60,952 nucleotides of DNA from Candidatus Levybacteria bacterium RIFCSPLOWO2_12_FULL_41_12 (GCA_001784155.1 MFPL01000012.1:1-60952), one strand, 5' to 3'. Positions 41,073 to 50,669 are shown, numbered from the stretch's first letter. Numbers and translations: made by a program. The notes: generated from the sequence alone by a model not told the origin.

Positions 41073-42116
41073 ATGGATCAGAATCTGTCCCAAAACATTA
41101 ACGCTTTGCGCGAAAAAGTCAAAAATGCAAATCTTCCAACGGATTTATCGGAAAAGATAGATAGTATGATTTCTATCGTTTCAACAGCAGGCATGTCGAT
41201 TAACAACTTTGAGAACGTAGCTAGCTATATAAATTACGTCGTTTCGCTTCCCTTTAACTCTTTATCCCAAGACACTTTGGATTTGAATAAAGCAAAGGAA
41301 GTTTTAGACAAAAATCACTATGGTCTCCAGAGTGTAAAAGACAGAATTCTTGAGTACATGGCGAGCTTAATCCTAAATATTCAAAAAGATCAGGGCAGTT
41401 CAATGGATGCGCCTATTCTTTGTCTGGTAGGACTTGTCGGAACAGGTAAAACCACCCTAGCCTATTCTATAGCTCAAGCTCTGGGTCGTTCTTTTGAAAG
41501 AATCCCTTTTGGAGGACTGGGGGATATAAGATCTATTAGGGGACAAGCCCGAGGCCTTAATGACGCAGAGCCAGGGTTAATCATAAAAAAACTTATTAAT
41601 GCGAAAACTAAAAACCCTGTTATTCTCCTTGACGAAATAGACAGAGTTGTCGAAGTCTCGAGGGCAGATGTTATGGGTGTACTTTTGGAAGTTTTAGATC
41701 CAACGCAAAATAAAGCATTTGTAGATCATTATGTCGATTATCCATTCGATTTGTCTCAGGTACTTTTCGTCGCTACGGCTAACAATACAACTAATATATC
41801 AACAGCTGTTTTAGACAGGCTTGAGGTTATTCAGATGCCTTCATACAGCGATGAAGAAAAACTAAATATAGGAAAGAGCTATCTTTTGCCTAAAATTATT
41901 GAGCGCTCTGGGCTCGGTGTGGGACAACTTGTGTTTGACGAAACCATCTGGCCTAGTATCATAAGACCATTAGGATTTGACTCCGGAATTAGAAGTCTTG
42001 AGAGGGCAATAGAGGGAATTTCTAGAAAGGCAGCCCGTATGATTGTTGAAGGAAAAATCAAGAAAGATGCTATAATCCGAGTTGATAGCTCGAACATTAA
42101 GGCATTCATGACCTAA
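41073..42116 (+). CDS. protease-less Lon-like AAA+ ATPase
   Basis: HYGLQSVKDRILEYMA, ILCLVGLVGTGKTTLA, NPVILLDEIDR, LLEVLDPTQNKAFVDHYVDYPFDLSQVLFVATAN; ends after the AAA lid. Confidence 0.9.
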   Translation: MDQNLSQNINALREKVKNANLPTDLSEKIDSMISIVSTAGMSINNFENVASYINYVVSLPFNSLSQDTLDLNKAKEVLDKNHYGLQSVKDRILEYMASLILNIQKDQGSSMDAPILCLVGLVGTGKTTLAYSIAQALGRSFERIPFGGLGDIRSIRGQARGLNDAEPGLIIKKLINAKTKNPVILLDEIDRVVEVSRADVMGVLLEVLDPTQNKAFVDHYVDYPFDLSQVLFVATANNTTNISTAVLDRLEVIQMPSYSDEEKLNIGKSYLLPKIIERSGLGVGQLVFDETIWPSIIRPLGFDSGIRSLERAIEGISRKAARMIVEGKIKKDAIIRVDSSNIKAFMT

Positions 42117-42120
42117 TTTT

Positions 42121-43773
42121 ATGGATAAAAAAATTTCATTTATTCCTATTGGAGGAATCACAGACGTCACCAAAAACATGTATCTCTACGAATATGAGGA
42201 TTCAATTCTAATAGTTGATTGTGGGCTTGGGTTTCCCAACGAAACAATGCTCGGCGTTGACCTTCTTCTTCCTGACATAACTTACCTTAAAACCACTAAG
42301 AAAAAAATTGTAGGAATGGTATTAACTCACGGACACGAAGATCATATAGGTGCGCTTCCATATGTGCTTCCGGAACTACCAAGTTTTCCGATATACGCCA
42401 CAACCCTAACAGCAGCATTTTCAAACGAAAAGTTAGTGGAGTTTGGAACATCTTACAGAGTGCAGACTGTGCCTTTCGAAAAAGATATTCAAATAGGTCC
42501 CTTTGGCATATCTTTTATCAGAGTTACTCATTCCGTTCCCGATACCTCAAACATTTTTATTAAAACACCCGCGGGGAATTTTTATCACGGATCAGATTTC
42601 AAATTTGACATGACGCCGTTTGATGGAAAGAAAACGGACTTTACAAAGATATCCAGACTTTCGTCGCAAGGGGTGTTATGTCTAATGTCTGATGCCTTAG
42701 GGGCAGAAAGACCGGGAGCCTCTCCAACAGAAATGGATATTCTTCCGATTCTTATTGAAGAGATGAGAACCTGTAAGGGGAAAATCATTTTGACTACTTA
42801 CTCATCCAACATTTCAAGACTTAACCAGGCAGTTTTGGCGGCAAGACTCACGGGACGGAAAGTTTGCTTCATTGGACGATCTCTTCTTAAGGCTAAGGAT
42901 GTAGCTCAGAGACTGGATTATATGAAAATAGATAAAGGGATTGAGATAGAACAAAAACAGCTCAGAAATTTTAAAGATCAGAATTTGCTACTTTTCGTTG
43001 CAGGCAGTCAGGGGCAGGAAGGCTCTGCTCTTTCAAGGCTAGTAAATGGAGACATAAGAGAAACCTCGATTAAACCTACTGACACTGTGATATTTTCATC
43101 GGATATTATTCCGGGAAATGAAGTGTCGGTGAATGCACTAATTGATGAAATTTCTAAAATTGGAGCAAAAGTTTTGCATTCAGAAGTCGCAGAAGACATA
43201 CACGTATCAGGCCACGGTAAGCAATATGACTTAATGCTTATGATGTCTTTGGTAAAAGGGCAAAATGTAATGCCAATAGGCTCAACATATAGACACGCCG
43301 CAGCGTACAGACAGCTTGCCCGGAATATGGGGTATCTGGATAAAAATATACTTCTTTTGGAGGATGGGCAGGAAATAATCTTTGAAAAAGGAACAACAAG
43401 AATGGGGCAGAAGATACAGGTTAGAAATGTTTACGTAGACCAGCTGTCAGGCGAGGAGATAGAGAGCTTTGTCCTTAGAGATAGAGAAAAGATATCCAAG
43501 GAAGGCGTTGTGGTATTAATGCTTGAGCTCGATTCTAACACAGGACAGGTAATAGGAACACCCAATATAATAGCGCGTGGCTTTTCAACAGCAGAAGCTA
43601 TTGAGTTAAACAAAGCTTTGGTAAATGAAATAAAAAGAAGCATGCTGAATAAGAAGGGACGAGTAACAGACTGGACCTATACGAGACGCTTTATAGGAGG
43701 AATAGCTGAGAAATTTATTTCAACTAAATTTAGAAGACGACCTCTTGTCCTTCCCGTAGTTATAGAAGTGTAG
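42121..43773 (+). CDS. rnj: ribonuclease J
   Basis: LTHGHEDHIGALPYVL, VSGHGKQYDLMLMMSLV, beta-CASP domain. Confidence 0.95.
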   Translation: MDKKISFIPIGGITDVTKNMYLYEYEDSILIVDCGLGFPNETMLGVDLLLPDITYLKTTKKKIVGMVLTHGHEDHIGALPYVLPELPSFPIYATTLTAAFSNEKLVEFGTSYRVQTVPFEKDIQIGPFGISFIRVTHSVPDTSNIFIKTPAGNFYHGSDFKFDMTPFDGKKTDFTKISRLSSQGVLCLMSDALGAERPGASPTEMDILPILIEEMRTCKGKIILTTYSSNISRLNQAVLAARLTGRKVCFIGRSLLKAKDVAQRLDYMKIDKGIEIEQKQLRNFKDQNLLLFVAGSQGQEGSALSRLVNGDIRETSIKPTDTVIFSSDIIPGNEVSVNALIDEISKIGAKVLHSEVAEDIHVSGHGKQYDLMLMMSLVKGQNVMPIGSTYRHAAAYRQLARNMGYLDKNILLLEDGQEIIFEKGTTRMGQKIQVRNVYVDQLSGEEIESFVLRDREKISKEGVVVLMLELDSNTGQVIGTPNIIARGFSTAEAIELNKALVNEIKRSMLNKKGRVTDWTYTRRFIGGIAEKFISTKFRRRPLVLPVVIEV

Positions 43774-43815
43774 GAATATTCTCATTTGTGGTAGAATAAT
43801 ATCTCCCATACCCAA

Positions 43816-44346
43816 ATGAAGGCATTTTTAAAAGAAATCAAGTTTGATTCAACGAACCACACATATATAAAAAACATCACTGATGTTGTTAACGAAGCAA
43901 TAAAAAAAGCTGGCGTAAAAGATGGATTAGCCTTAATTAATAGTAAACATACGACAATGGGAATTCTGGTGAATGAAATAGCCGAGCCCCACCTTCTAGA
44001 AGATTTTCTTCATCACACTCTTGCCTCAGTACACGAAGATAAAAGATCAACAAGAGTAAATAAAGACTATAAGCATCCAACAAAAGATTATAAACATAGG
44101 TGTCAGGATAATCCTTACTGTGATGAGATAGACGAGGATTATAATGCAGCAGCCCACATTAGAGCCATTCTTTATTCTCATCCCAGCGTATCGCTCTCCA
44201 TAAAAGGCGGGAAATTGGAGTTGGGTAAATATCAGGAAGTTGCTATTTTTGAATTTGACGGAAGAGACGGGAAGGGGAAAAATCCTATCAGAAAAAGAAC
44301 AGTGCAGATCTGGATCTACCCCTTCGAGGAAGTAGTAGTACTATAA
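43816..44346 (+). CDS. YjbQ/UPF0047 family protein
   Basis: INSKHTTMGILVNEIAEPHLLEDF..., DYNAAAHIRAILYSHPSVSLSIKGGKLELGKYQEVAIFEFDGR. Confidence 0.9.
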   Translation: MKAFLKEIKFDSTNHTYIKNITDVVNEAIKKAGVKDGLALINSKHTTMGILVNEIAEPHLLEDFLHHTLASVHEDKRSTRVNKDYKHPTKDYKHRCQDNPYCDEIDEDYNAAAHIRAILYSHPSVSLSIKGGKLELGKYQEVAIFEFDGRDGKGKNPIRKRTVQIWIYPFEEVVVL

Positions 44347-44356
44347 TTTATCTTAG

Positions 44357-45904
44357 GTGTTAAAGAAAATAATTAAAAAGGAAACTATACTCCTTTTAAT
44401 ACTCCTTCTTGGAGCATACGCTTTTCTCTACCAGATCCTTATTCCTCGAGTTTCCTCTTTTGGATGCTTTGATGATTGTTTTAATATTGTAGGAGGATAC
44501 TTTATTCTTAACGGCCTTCATCCGTACTCAGACTTTTTCTTTAACCACCAGATGCTCATGCCCTACATAAGTTATTTTATACAGCTTATATCAGATCCTA
44601 TCAACATTTTCGATCTGGTTCTTAAGCATAGACAAACTCTTCTTTTTTTCTCATTTTTTTTCAACGCGTTTCTTATCCTTCGTTTCAGATTAGCTGGATT
44701 TCTGTTTGTGCTTTTCTACGAGTTTTCAAAATATTACATTTTTGGAGACAGGTTCCTAGCGGAATCTTTCATTGTATACCCACTAGTATACATGATTGGT
44801 ATTCTTATTTTTAAGTTTCATGGCAGGGAAGTGCATCGTTTTGAATATTTTCTCTCAGCAATTTTTGCGTGGCTCGTCGTATTTATGAGAGAACCATATA
44901 CGCCTCTCGCCTTTCTTCTTTTACTTATGATTCACATTCCCACTCCACGAAAGATCGCCTTGGTTTCCGCGGGAATATTTTTAAGTCTCTCTGCCATAGT
45001 TATTCTGCAATACCCAATAAGTGAGTATTATTTCAATGTGGTCACCGTTAGTAAGCAAACTGTTTTATCCTACGAACTAAAAGAAACATCGCTATTTGGT
45101 GCGGGCTTTCTAAAAGCATTTCTGTATCCGCTATATGTTTTTATGACCGGAGAGTGGAATATTTTTAGGAGTTACCTTTTGGTTATCTCTCTGTCTTTTC
45201 TTCTTGCATTCTCTTATTACTCCTACAGGGTAAGAAACGCAAAGCTATTCATAGCTATACTTCTACTTTTGGGTTTAGCCAATCTTCGCTTAGTTGCCCC
45301 GGGTACTATTTTCTACGAAGCATTCCATATCATACCGTGGTTCGGAATGATTATCATGTCAATCTTTTTGGTTTTGTCGCTTATAAAAAGCAAGCCCATC
45401 TCCTACGTGCTTTACATTTTTCTGTTCATTACATTTTTAGGTTTTATTTTTTCAGAAAAGTCGTATTTGCGAGATAAAGTAGACCAGCAGTCTCTACTGA
45501 TTAACAATTACAGTCGAGAAATGGGAGCTGGTCAAGCTGTTAAGAATTTATCTAAAGAGGGTGACACGTTTTTCGCTGATGGATTTGATGAGCTTACCTT
45601 CTGGCAGTCAGGGCTTCTGTCCCCATATCGTTATGGATGGTATACGTCAGTTATGCCTAGATTTGAGAAGTATAGAAAGGCAAGAGTAGAGATGTTTGAA
45701 AAAAATCCGCCGGATTTTTATTATGGCTCGTGCGAAAAAGGATTTCCTGTTATCCCAGGCCCAATAAGAGATGATTATGTAAGGCTAACATCGAACGGGA
45801 AACCGGGTTGTATCTTTGTTCACGTGAAAAAACTTCCGGAAATAAATGATGACCAGTGGAAAAAAGCAGGAGAAAGTCTCTACGAGTTACCGGAGGATTA
45901 TTGA
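44357..45904 (+). CDS. GT-C-like multi-TM membrane protein (GTG start)
   Basis: multiple TMs, C-terminal soluble domain with FADGFDELTFWQSG. Confidence 0.6.
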   Translation: MLKKIIKKETILLLILLLGAYAFLYQILIPRVSSFGCFDDCFNIVGGYFILNGLHPYSDFFFNHQMLMPYISYFIQLISDPINIFDLVLKHRQTLLFFSFFFNAFLILRFRLAGFLFVLFYEFSKYYIFGDRFLAESFIVYPLVYMIGILIFKFHGREVHRFEYFLSAIFAWLVVFMREPYTPLAFLLLLMIHIPTPRKIALVSAGIFLSLSAIVILQYPISEYYFNVVTVSKQTVLSYELKETSLFGAGFLKAFLYPLYVFMTGEWNIFRSYLLVISLSFLLAFSYYSYRVRNAKLFIAILLLLGLANLRLVAPGTIFYEAFHIIPWFGMIIMSIFLVLSLIKSKPISYVLYIFLFITFLGFIFSEKSYLRDKVDQQSLLINNYSREMGAGQAVKNLSKEGDTFFADGFDELTFWQSGLLSPYRYGWYTSVMPRFEKYRKARVEMFEKNPPDFYYGSCEKGFPVIPGPIRDDYVRLTSNGKPGCIFVHVKKLPEINDDQWKKAGESLYELPEDY

Positions 45905-46533
45905 CAGTTTAACTGTGTGAGGCAAGTAGTTTTTGCGTCTCCACTCAGTGAGTTGCAAGCGGAACACTGATCCTCAGAGTCTCCATCTGTTGATTTGGGC
46001 TGAGTCACGTTTATACTTGATAAATCTAAGAATTTCAGATTTGACGGAGGATTGAATTTGGTAGGATCTGCTAGCCATGATTTACATTTATAGTCCACCT
46101 CTTTTTCTGCATCTAGGTATCCCTTTGCCTGATCGCTCTTTGAGAACTCATCAACGGGAAGCGTCATCTTAATTCCTGTTTCCATTTCTGAACCCCATAT
46201 GTAATTCGTATTACCATTTCTTATTATGCTAACGGTAGATGTATCATCGTCTTCGTTTGTTACGTCGATATCCCCTCGAAACTTATCACCGGAAAGATAG
46301 AAGATTCCTTTCGTAGATCCATTGTCATCATCTTCGTATTGGAAAGTGCATTCCTGTGTACTACCTGAGGATATTAATGCTAAGAGATTATTCTTAGCAG
46401 TCTCTACTTTTGTTTCAGCTACTGTGGCATTTTCTTGTGAAGGAGCCTTGGTACTCTGTGCATAAAAGAATAAACCTCCTATGGCCAAGAGTATTAATCC
46501 AAAAGCTGCAGCTGCAATATACTTTATGTTCAC
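45898..46533 (-). CDS. secreted/anchored hypothetical protein
   Basis: N-terminal TM; TTGACA-17-TAATAT ends 7 nt before the GTG at 46533. Confidence 0.6.
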   Translation of the reverse strand: MNIKYIAAAAFGLILLAIGGLFFYAQSTKAPSQENATVAETKVETAKNNLLALISSGSTQECTFQYEDDDNGSTKGIFYLSGDKFRGDIDVTNEDDDTSTVSIIRNGNTNYIWGSEMETGIKMTLPVDEFSKSDQAKGYLDAEKEVDYKCKSWLADPTKFNPPSNLKFLDLSSINVTQPKSTDGDSEDQCSACNSLSGDAKTTCLTQLNCQ

Positions 46534-46565
46534 GCCCACAATATTATTCTATAGGGTTGTTCTTG

Positions 46566-47687
46566 TCAAGAAGCGTTAGGAATATTAGATTTGATTTTTT
46601 CCCACGGGAAAATCTCTCTTCCAAAATGGCCATATGTTGAGGTCTTAAGATAGATTGGTCGTCTTAAGCTTAATCCGTCAATAATTCCTGCTACAGAAGT
46701 GTCTAGAATTTTAGACATAAAGCTTTTGATTACTGCATCGGATTTTTTTGCAGTCCCAAAGGTTTCTACGTCTTGCATTAGGGGTTTTTTTGCACCAATA
46801 AAATAGGCGAGTCTGACTTCTGCTTTGTCTGCGAGTTTCTCGGCAACTATATTTTTTGCAATAAATCTTGCGGCGTATGCTCCTGATCGATCAACTTTTG
46901 TAGGGTCTTTCCCGGAGAACGCGCCTCCACCTACCCTCGAATACCCGCCATACGTGTCTACTACAATTTTTCTTCCGGTAAGTCCTGAGTCAGACGCAGG
47001 ACCGGGGTTATGCCAAACGCCGGTTCCATTAACTATCAATTCCTTTTTGCTTATTTTAAAACCGTATTCTCCTAAGATCTCTGTGACAACCTTTTTATAA
47101 ATATCTTCGGCGACTTCGCTGAGTTTTACTTTTTTATCATGGGGGACTGCTACTACTACATGGGATACTTTATACGGCCTTCCGTTTTTATATTCTACTG
47201 TGGCTTGAGTTTTACCATCGGGTAAAAGATATAATAGGTCTTTTTTTACTGCATCCAGCTTTTCTGATAAGCCATGAGCCAAAGTTATAGGAAGAGGCAT
47301 ATAGCTTTCTGTTTCTCGGCATGCAAAACCAAACATCATTCCCTGATCACCTGCGCCCTCAGGCTTCACGCCTTTTGCAATCTCAGGGGACTGTTCGTGG
47401 ATAAAGACCTGTATGAGGGATTTGTCTGAGAAATTAAACGATGGATGGGTATATCCAAGTTCCCTTATCCTTTCGCGGGCAATTTTTTTGTAATCGAGTT
47501 TTACTTTCGTTGTGACTTCTCCGGCAATTACTACCATGTTGAATCCTGCGAGAGTCTCGACTGCAACCCTTCCAAATTTATCTTGCTTTAGTACCTCATC
47601 CAATATGGCATCGCTTATGGAATCGCAAATTTTGTCGGGGTGTCCTGCGCAAACTGACTCTGAAGTAAAAAAATAATTTTTGCCCAT
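46566..47687 (-). CDS. metK: S-adenosylmethionine synthetase
   Basis: MGKNYFFTSESVCAGHPDKICDSISDAILDE; GAGDQGMMFGFACRET; in-frame upstream ATG at 47696. Confidence 0.96.
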   Translation of the reverse strand: MGKNYFFTSESVCAGHPDKICDSISDAILDEVLKQDKFGRVAVETLAGFNMVVIAGEVTTKVKLDYKKIARERIRELGYTHPSFNFSDKSLIQVFIHEQSPEIAKGVKPEGAGDQGMMFGFACRETESYMPLPITLAHGLSEKLDAVKKDLLYLLPDGKTQATVEYKNGRPYKVSHVVVAVPHDKKVKLSEVAEDIYKKVVTEILGEYGFKISKKELIVNGTGVWHNPGPASDSGLTGRKIVVDTYGGYSRVGGGAFSGKDPTKVDRSGAYAARFIAKNIVAEKLADKAEVRLAYFIGAKKPLMQDVETFGTAKKSDAVIKSFMSKILDTSVAGIIDGLSLRRPIYLKTSTYGHFGREIFPWEKIKSNIPNAS

Positions 47688-47692
47688 AGGCC

Positions 47693-47770
47693 GCATCTCG
47701 TGAGACGAATGGCACCGCGGTCTTTTTATCGACTCGGTTGCCGGATGGATGTATCCATCGCTCTTGATGC
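47693..47770 (-). ncRNA. SAM-I/IV-clan riboswitch aptamer, minimal form
   Basis: GCATCAAGAGCGATGGATACATCCATCCGGCAACCGAGTCGATAAAAAGACCGCGGTGCCATTCGTCTCACGAGATGC: AUCAAGAG, CGGCAACC, GGUGCCA and GAGAU core plus P1-P4 helices; directly upstream of metK. Confidence 0.85.
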
Positions 47771-47814
47771 TTTAACATAGCCTATCATAAGGGTAAAAAG
47801 CTTGTCAATAAAGT

Positions 47815-47843
47815 TTGACAGGAATTAAAAGCTGGAGTATAAC
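47815..47843 (+). promoter_or_regulatory. near-consensus promoter TTGACA-17-TATAAC
   Basis: TTGACA 47815-47820, TATAAC 47838-47843; divergent from metK. Confidence 0.8.
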
Positions 47844-47851
47844 GGAGTAAA

Positions 47852-48010
47852 ATGAAAAAGCTTTCAGCTTCTGCAAAGCATTATAGTCAGGGCGGTCTCC
47901 TTTTTTGGCAAAAGGGTTACAGTAGAGACGGAAAAATGGTGAAGCCTCATTTTAAGACAAAACCCGATAATAACGCCTCCAATAATCGCAAACACCTTTT
48001 GGGTTACTAG
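47852..48010 (+). CDS. 52-aa basic small protein (not in ORF track)
   Basis: MKKLSASAKHYSQGGLLFWQKGYSRDGKMVKPHFKTKPDNNASNNRKHLLGY*, promoter ends 8 nt before the ATG. Confidence 0.7.
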   Translation: MKKLSASAKHYSQGGLLFWQKGYSRDGKMVKPHFKTKPDNNASNNRKHLLGY

Positions 48011-48043
48011 CTTGACAGAATTCTGTAAACTGGTTTAAAGGAA

Positions 48044-48649
48044 TTAGCCCGAGAAGGTGAGGCGCTTGTAGATTTTTCGGGTTAACTCCACATCTCTTTC
48101 GCAATATTCACAAATCTCTTTAATGCGTCCGTCTTCAAAGGCCTTAGCGACATTTTTACCCGTTATGTCTCCTTCTTTTGAGGAAGGCAGTCCTAATGCT
48201 TTTGCTAAGGTATCTAGTGAAACAAAAGTATTTCCCCATTTGTTCCATTCTTTCATTACGTCAAAAATCGGTTCTCTTCTGTACCTCGCGAAATTGAGAT
48301 CTATACTAGGTTTTACTCCTAGAACTACAGACCTTTGATATATGAAGCGGAGATCAAAATCCATTACATTAAAACCTATGAAAAGCGTCGCATCTTTTGC
48401 CACATCCCAGAAGTCTTCAACTATCTTTTTCTCGTCCCCGAAAAAAGTCGTGGTTTTCCCGTCATTTATCGCATAAGAAATACAGGCAATTCTGCCAAAC
48501 GCTCCGTCAAATGAGGTTTGTAAAACGTATTCCTCAAAAGTCCCAGGCTTTTTGCCGTCGTTAATAGCTCTGTCATAAACGTCTTTCAATACTGGATGTT
48601 TTTCTTTCTCAACAGGAATTGTCTCGATGTCTAAAAAAAGTTTGTTCAT
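48044..48649 (-). CDS. PolB-type DEDD 3'-5' exonuclease (RNase H fold)
   Basis: LFLDIETIP, FIGFNVMDFDLRFIYQRS, SLDTLAKALGL, YCERDVELTRKIY. Confidence 0.85.
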   Translation of the reverse strand: MNKLFLDIETIPVEKEKHPVLKDVYDRAINDGKKPGTFEEYVLQTSFDGAFGRIACISYAINDGKTTTFFGDEKKIVEDFWDVAKDATLFIGFNVMDFDLRFIYQRSVVLGVKPSIDLNFARYRREPIFDVMKEWNKWGNTFVSLDTLAKALGLPSSKEGDITGKNVAKAFEDGRIKEICEYCERDVELTRKIYKRLTFSG

Positions 48650-48708
48650 AAGGATAAATTATACACCATTGACACTGCTTGGGTTTGGAAGTAGAATGTT
48701 TTTCTCAG

Positions 48709-49122
48709 ATGACAATAGAATTGGATACGTCAAGCTCGGAAGCCGGAAACTTTTACGGAAGAAATAGAGTCGTTGTTAGGGATGAACCTGAGTTTGTTGA
48801 TGTCTTCTCCCCATACAGGAGACTAGTGTTGCCTTCTTCGATGGAAGTTGTAAGAGATTTACCTAGGCCGGAAATTCATGAAGAAGTTAGGGTAGCCAAG
48901 GGAGGAAACGAAGTTGATATTATTGAGCATCAATATGACGCAGAGGGCAGAAAAATTCATGTGGGGGTCAAAGCGTTAATCGGAGAAAGAATAAACGAAA
49001 GAGATATATGGGTAAACCCTCACAATTTATCCCAGCCTGTAAGGCTTAGGTGGGTTGAGGGTAATCCAATAAAAAGAGCAATTGGGGCAGTAACGAGAAG
49101 ATTAAGACTTACCCTCAGTTAA
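48709..49122 (+). CDS. hypothetical protein
   Basis: MTIELDTSSSEAGNFYGRNRVVV... ORF, tail-to-tail overlap with the next gene. Confidence 0.5.
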   Translation: MTIELDTSSSEAGNFYGRNRVVVRDEPEFVDVFSPYRRLVLPSSMEVVRDLPRPEIHEEVRVAKGGNEVDIIEHQYDAEGRKIHVGVKALIGERINERDIWVNPHNLSQPVRLRWVEGNPIKRAIGAVTRRLRLTLS

Positions 49123-50397
49123 CTTATAGCCTCGGGTTTTAACAGTTACTATTTCTTTCTTGCTATTCTGATTTTTAAGTTTTACCCGCACTCTTGCCAC
49201 CAGCCTATCTATAGCCCAATCGGTTACGCCCAGTTCTTCAGCTTCAGGCCAGACGTTTTCAATAATCTGCTCTCTTTCGCAAACCTGATCTTTATTCGCC
49301 TCAAGAAAATTGAGAAGTGCGAGTTCTTTTTTAGTTAAATCTACAGATACAGTCTCTCTTCGGCTGCCTTTTGTTCTAATATACTCCTCAAAAAGAGAGC
49401 TAAAGAGTTTATCGTCTTCCCCAACAATTCCTGTGCTCCAAAGATATTCAGTTTCAGGAAAATCTTTTATTGCCTTACCGCTTCCTATCTCTAGAAGCGC
49501 TTTTTGCTCTCTATCGGTCAGACTTTCCCAAAGTTCTTCAGACTGAAGTGCTATGCGTTCATCTTTTAAGAGAAATTCGAACAGTTCGTCTTTTGTCGCC
49601 GGTATCTTATCTACCTCGTGGAGCGAAATTAAAGCAAACTGAAGATACTGAATGTAGCCATCGACCAAACCCAGAAGATTTTTGGTTTCTTCTTCACCTA
49701 GTTTTAGCGGGCGGGTTTTTATATTTGTGTCAAAGACTATTTGTGTGTCAGTGTGTTTTGCAGGTTTTATGTAAAATGTATCTGCAAAGACTGAAACAGA
49801 TTTCAAAGCCCGGTCGCTGGTAAAAACAAAGCTTAATTTACCATGAGCCGCGTCCACCAGTCCTTGAAAATTTGCAAATAGCTCGGGAGATATAGCCTCT
49901 TCTAGTCTGTCGAAGCGCAGATAAAAAACGGTTGGCAAGTATCCTTCCTCCGCAAGAGACGAAAGGCTTTTTCTAACGCAGTCAATTGTGAAGAAAAGAT
50001 CTTGAGACTGAATGCTATCTAAAAAATAGCTAGATACCTTTTTTTTGACCTTATCAGGCAGAGTGGACGCTTCTACGCTGTCGGCAATTCTTTTAAGGGT
50101 AAGAACCCAGAAGGGGAAAAGCTCTCTTTCTACGAGATCATTAAGATCTACGGGGACGAAGAAATGATTATCGCCTTTAAGATAAGTTTGTGGAATATCT
50201 TTGTGGTATAGAAAAAATCTTAAGAAATTACTTATTCCCACTCTTTTCATTCCCACAAGCACGACAGACCTCCGATTTGAAAGAAGAGCCCCAAGCCTGC
50301 CTGCTTCTTCTTCTCGGAAAGTGAGAGGGTAGCGTGTTTCAATGATATGGCCTTCCATATGTAAAGCTATTCTAGCTTTAACTTTCTTATTTGGCAA
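49102..50397 (-). CDS. STAND-like P-loop protein with C-terminal OmpR-type winged helix
   Basis: SVVLVGMKRVGISNFLRFF degenerate P-loop; C-terminal LTKKELALLNFLEANKDQVCEREQIIENVWPEAE...DRLVARVRVKL...KTRGYKL. Confidence 0.8.
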   Translation of the reverse strand: MPNKKVKARIALHMEGHIIETRYPLTFREEEAGRLGALLSNRRSVVLVGMKRVGISNFLRFFLYHKDIPQTYLKGDNHFFVPVDLNDLVERELFPFWVLTLKRIADSVEASTLPDKVKKKVSSYFLDSIQSQDLFFTIDCVRKSLSSLAEEGYLPTVFYLRFDRLEEAISPELFANFQGLVDAAHGKLSFVFTSDRALKSVSVFADTFYIKPAKHTDTQIVFDTNIKTRPLKLGEEETKNLLGLVDGYIQYLQFALISLHEVDKIPATKDELFEFLLKDERIALQSEELWESLTDREQKALLEIGSGKAIKDFPETEYLWSTGIVGEDDKLFSSLFEEYIRTKGSRRETVSVDLTKKELALLNFLEANKDQVCEREQIIENVWPEAEELGVTDWAIDRLVARVRVKLKNQNSKKEIVTVKTRGYKLTEGKS

Positions 50398-50468
50398 TGA
50401 AGTATTTTGTCAGGATTCTGACAGAAAAATATCAAGCAGGGAGGTTTTCTATTTGTTTAAATTAAAAC

Positions 50469-50669
50469 ATGCCAGGTAGCAGCCCAGATATCAGTCCATG
50501 CAGGCCTGCCGCAAGCCATTACCTTAGAGTAGTTAAAGATAGTGACGGGAGATTTCGGAGAGAGCCTGATGGCCGCTTAGAAATGCAGAGTGTTCCCCAT
50601 AGAGCGACGCTACTTTTTGATTCATCAAGAATTCGAAAAGGAGGCAGCCACTCAAATGGCAGGACCTGA
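50469..50669 (+). CDS. small hypothetical ORF
   Basis: 66-aa ORF only; no recognised motif. Confidence 0.3.
   Translation: MPGSSPDISPCRPAASHYLRVVKDSDGRFRREPDGRLEMQSVPHRATLLFDSSRIRKGGSHSNGRT

Noticed and set aside
47596-47778. 60-aa ORF on minus strand upstream of metK
   Set aside because: It lies across the riboswitch aptamer and its sequence reflects RNA conservation, not protein
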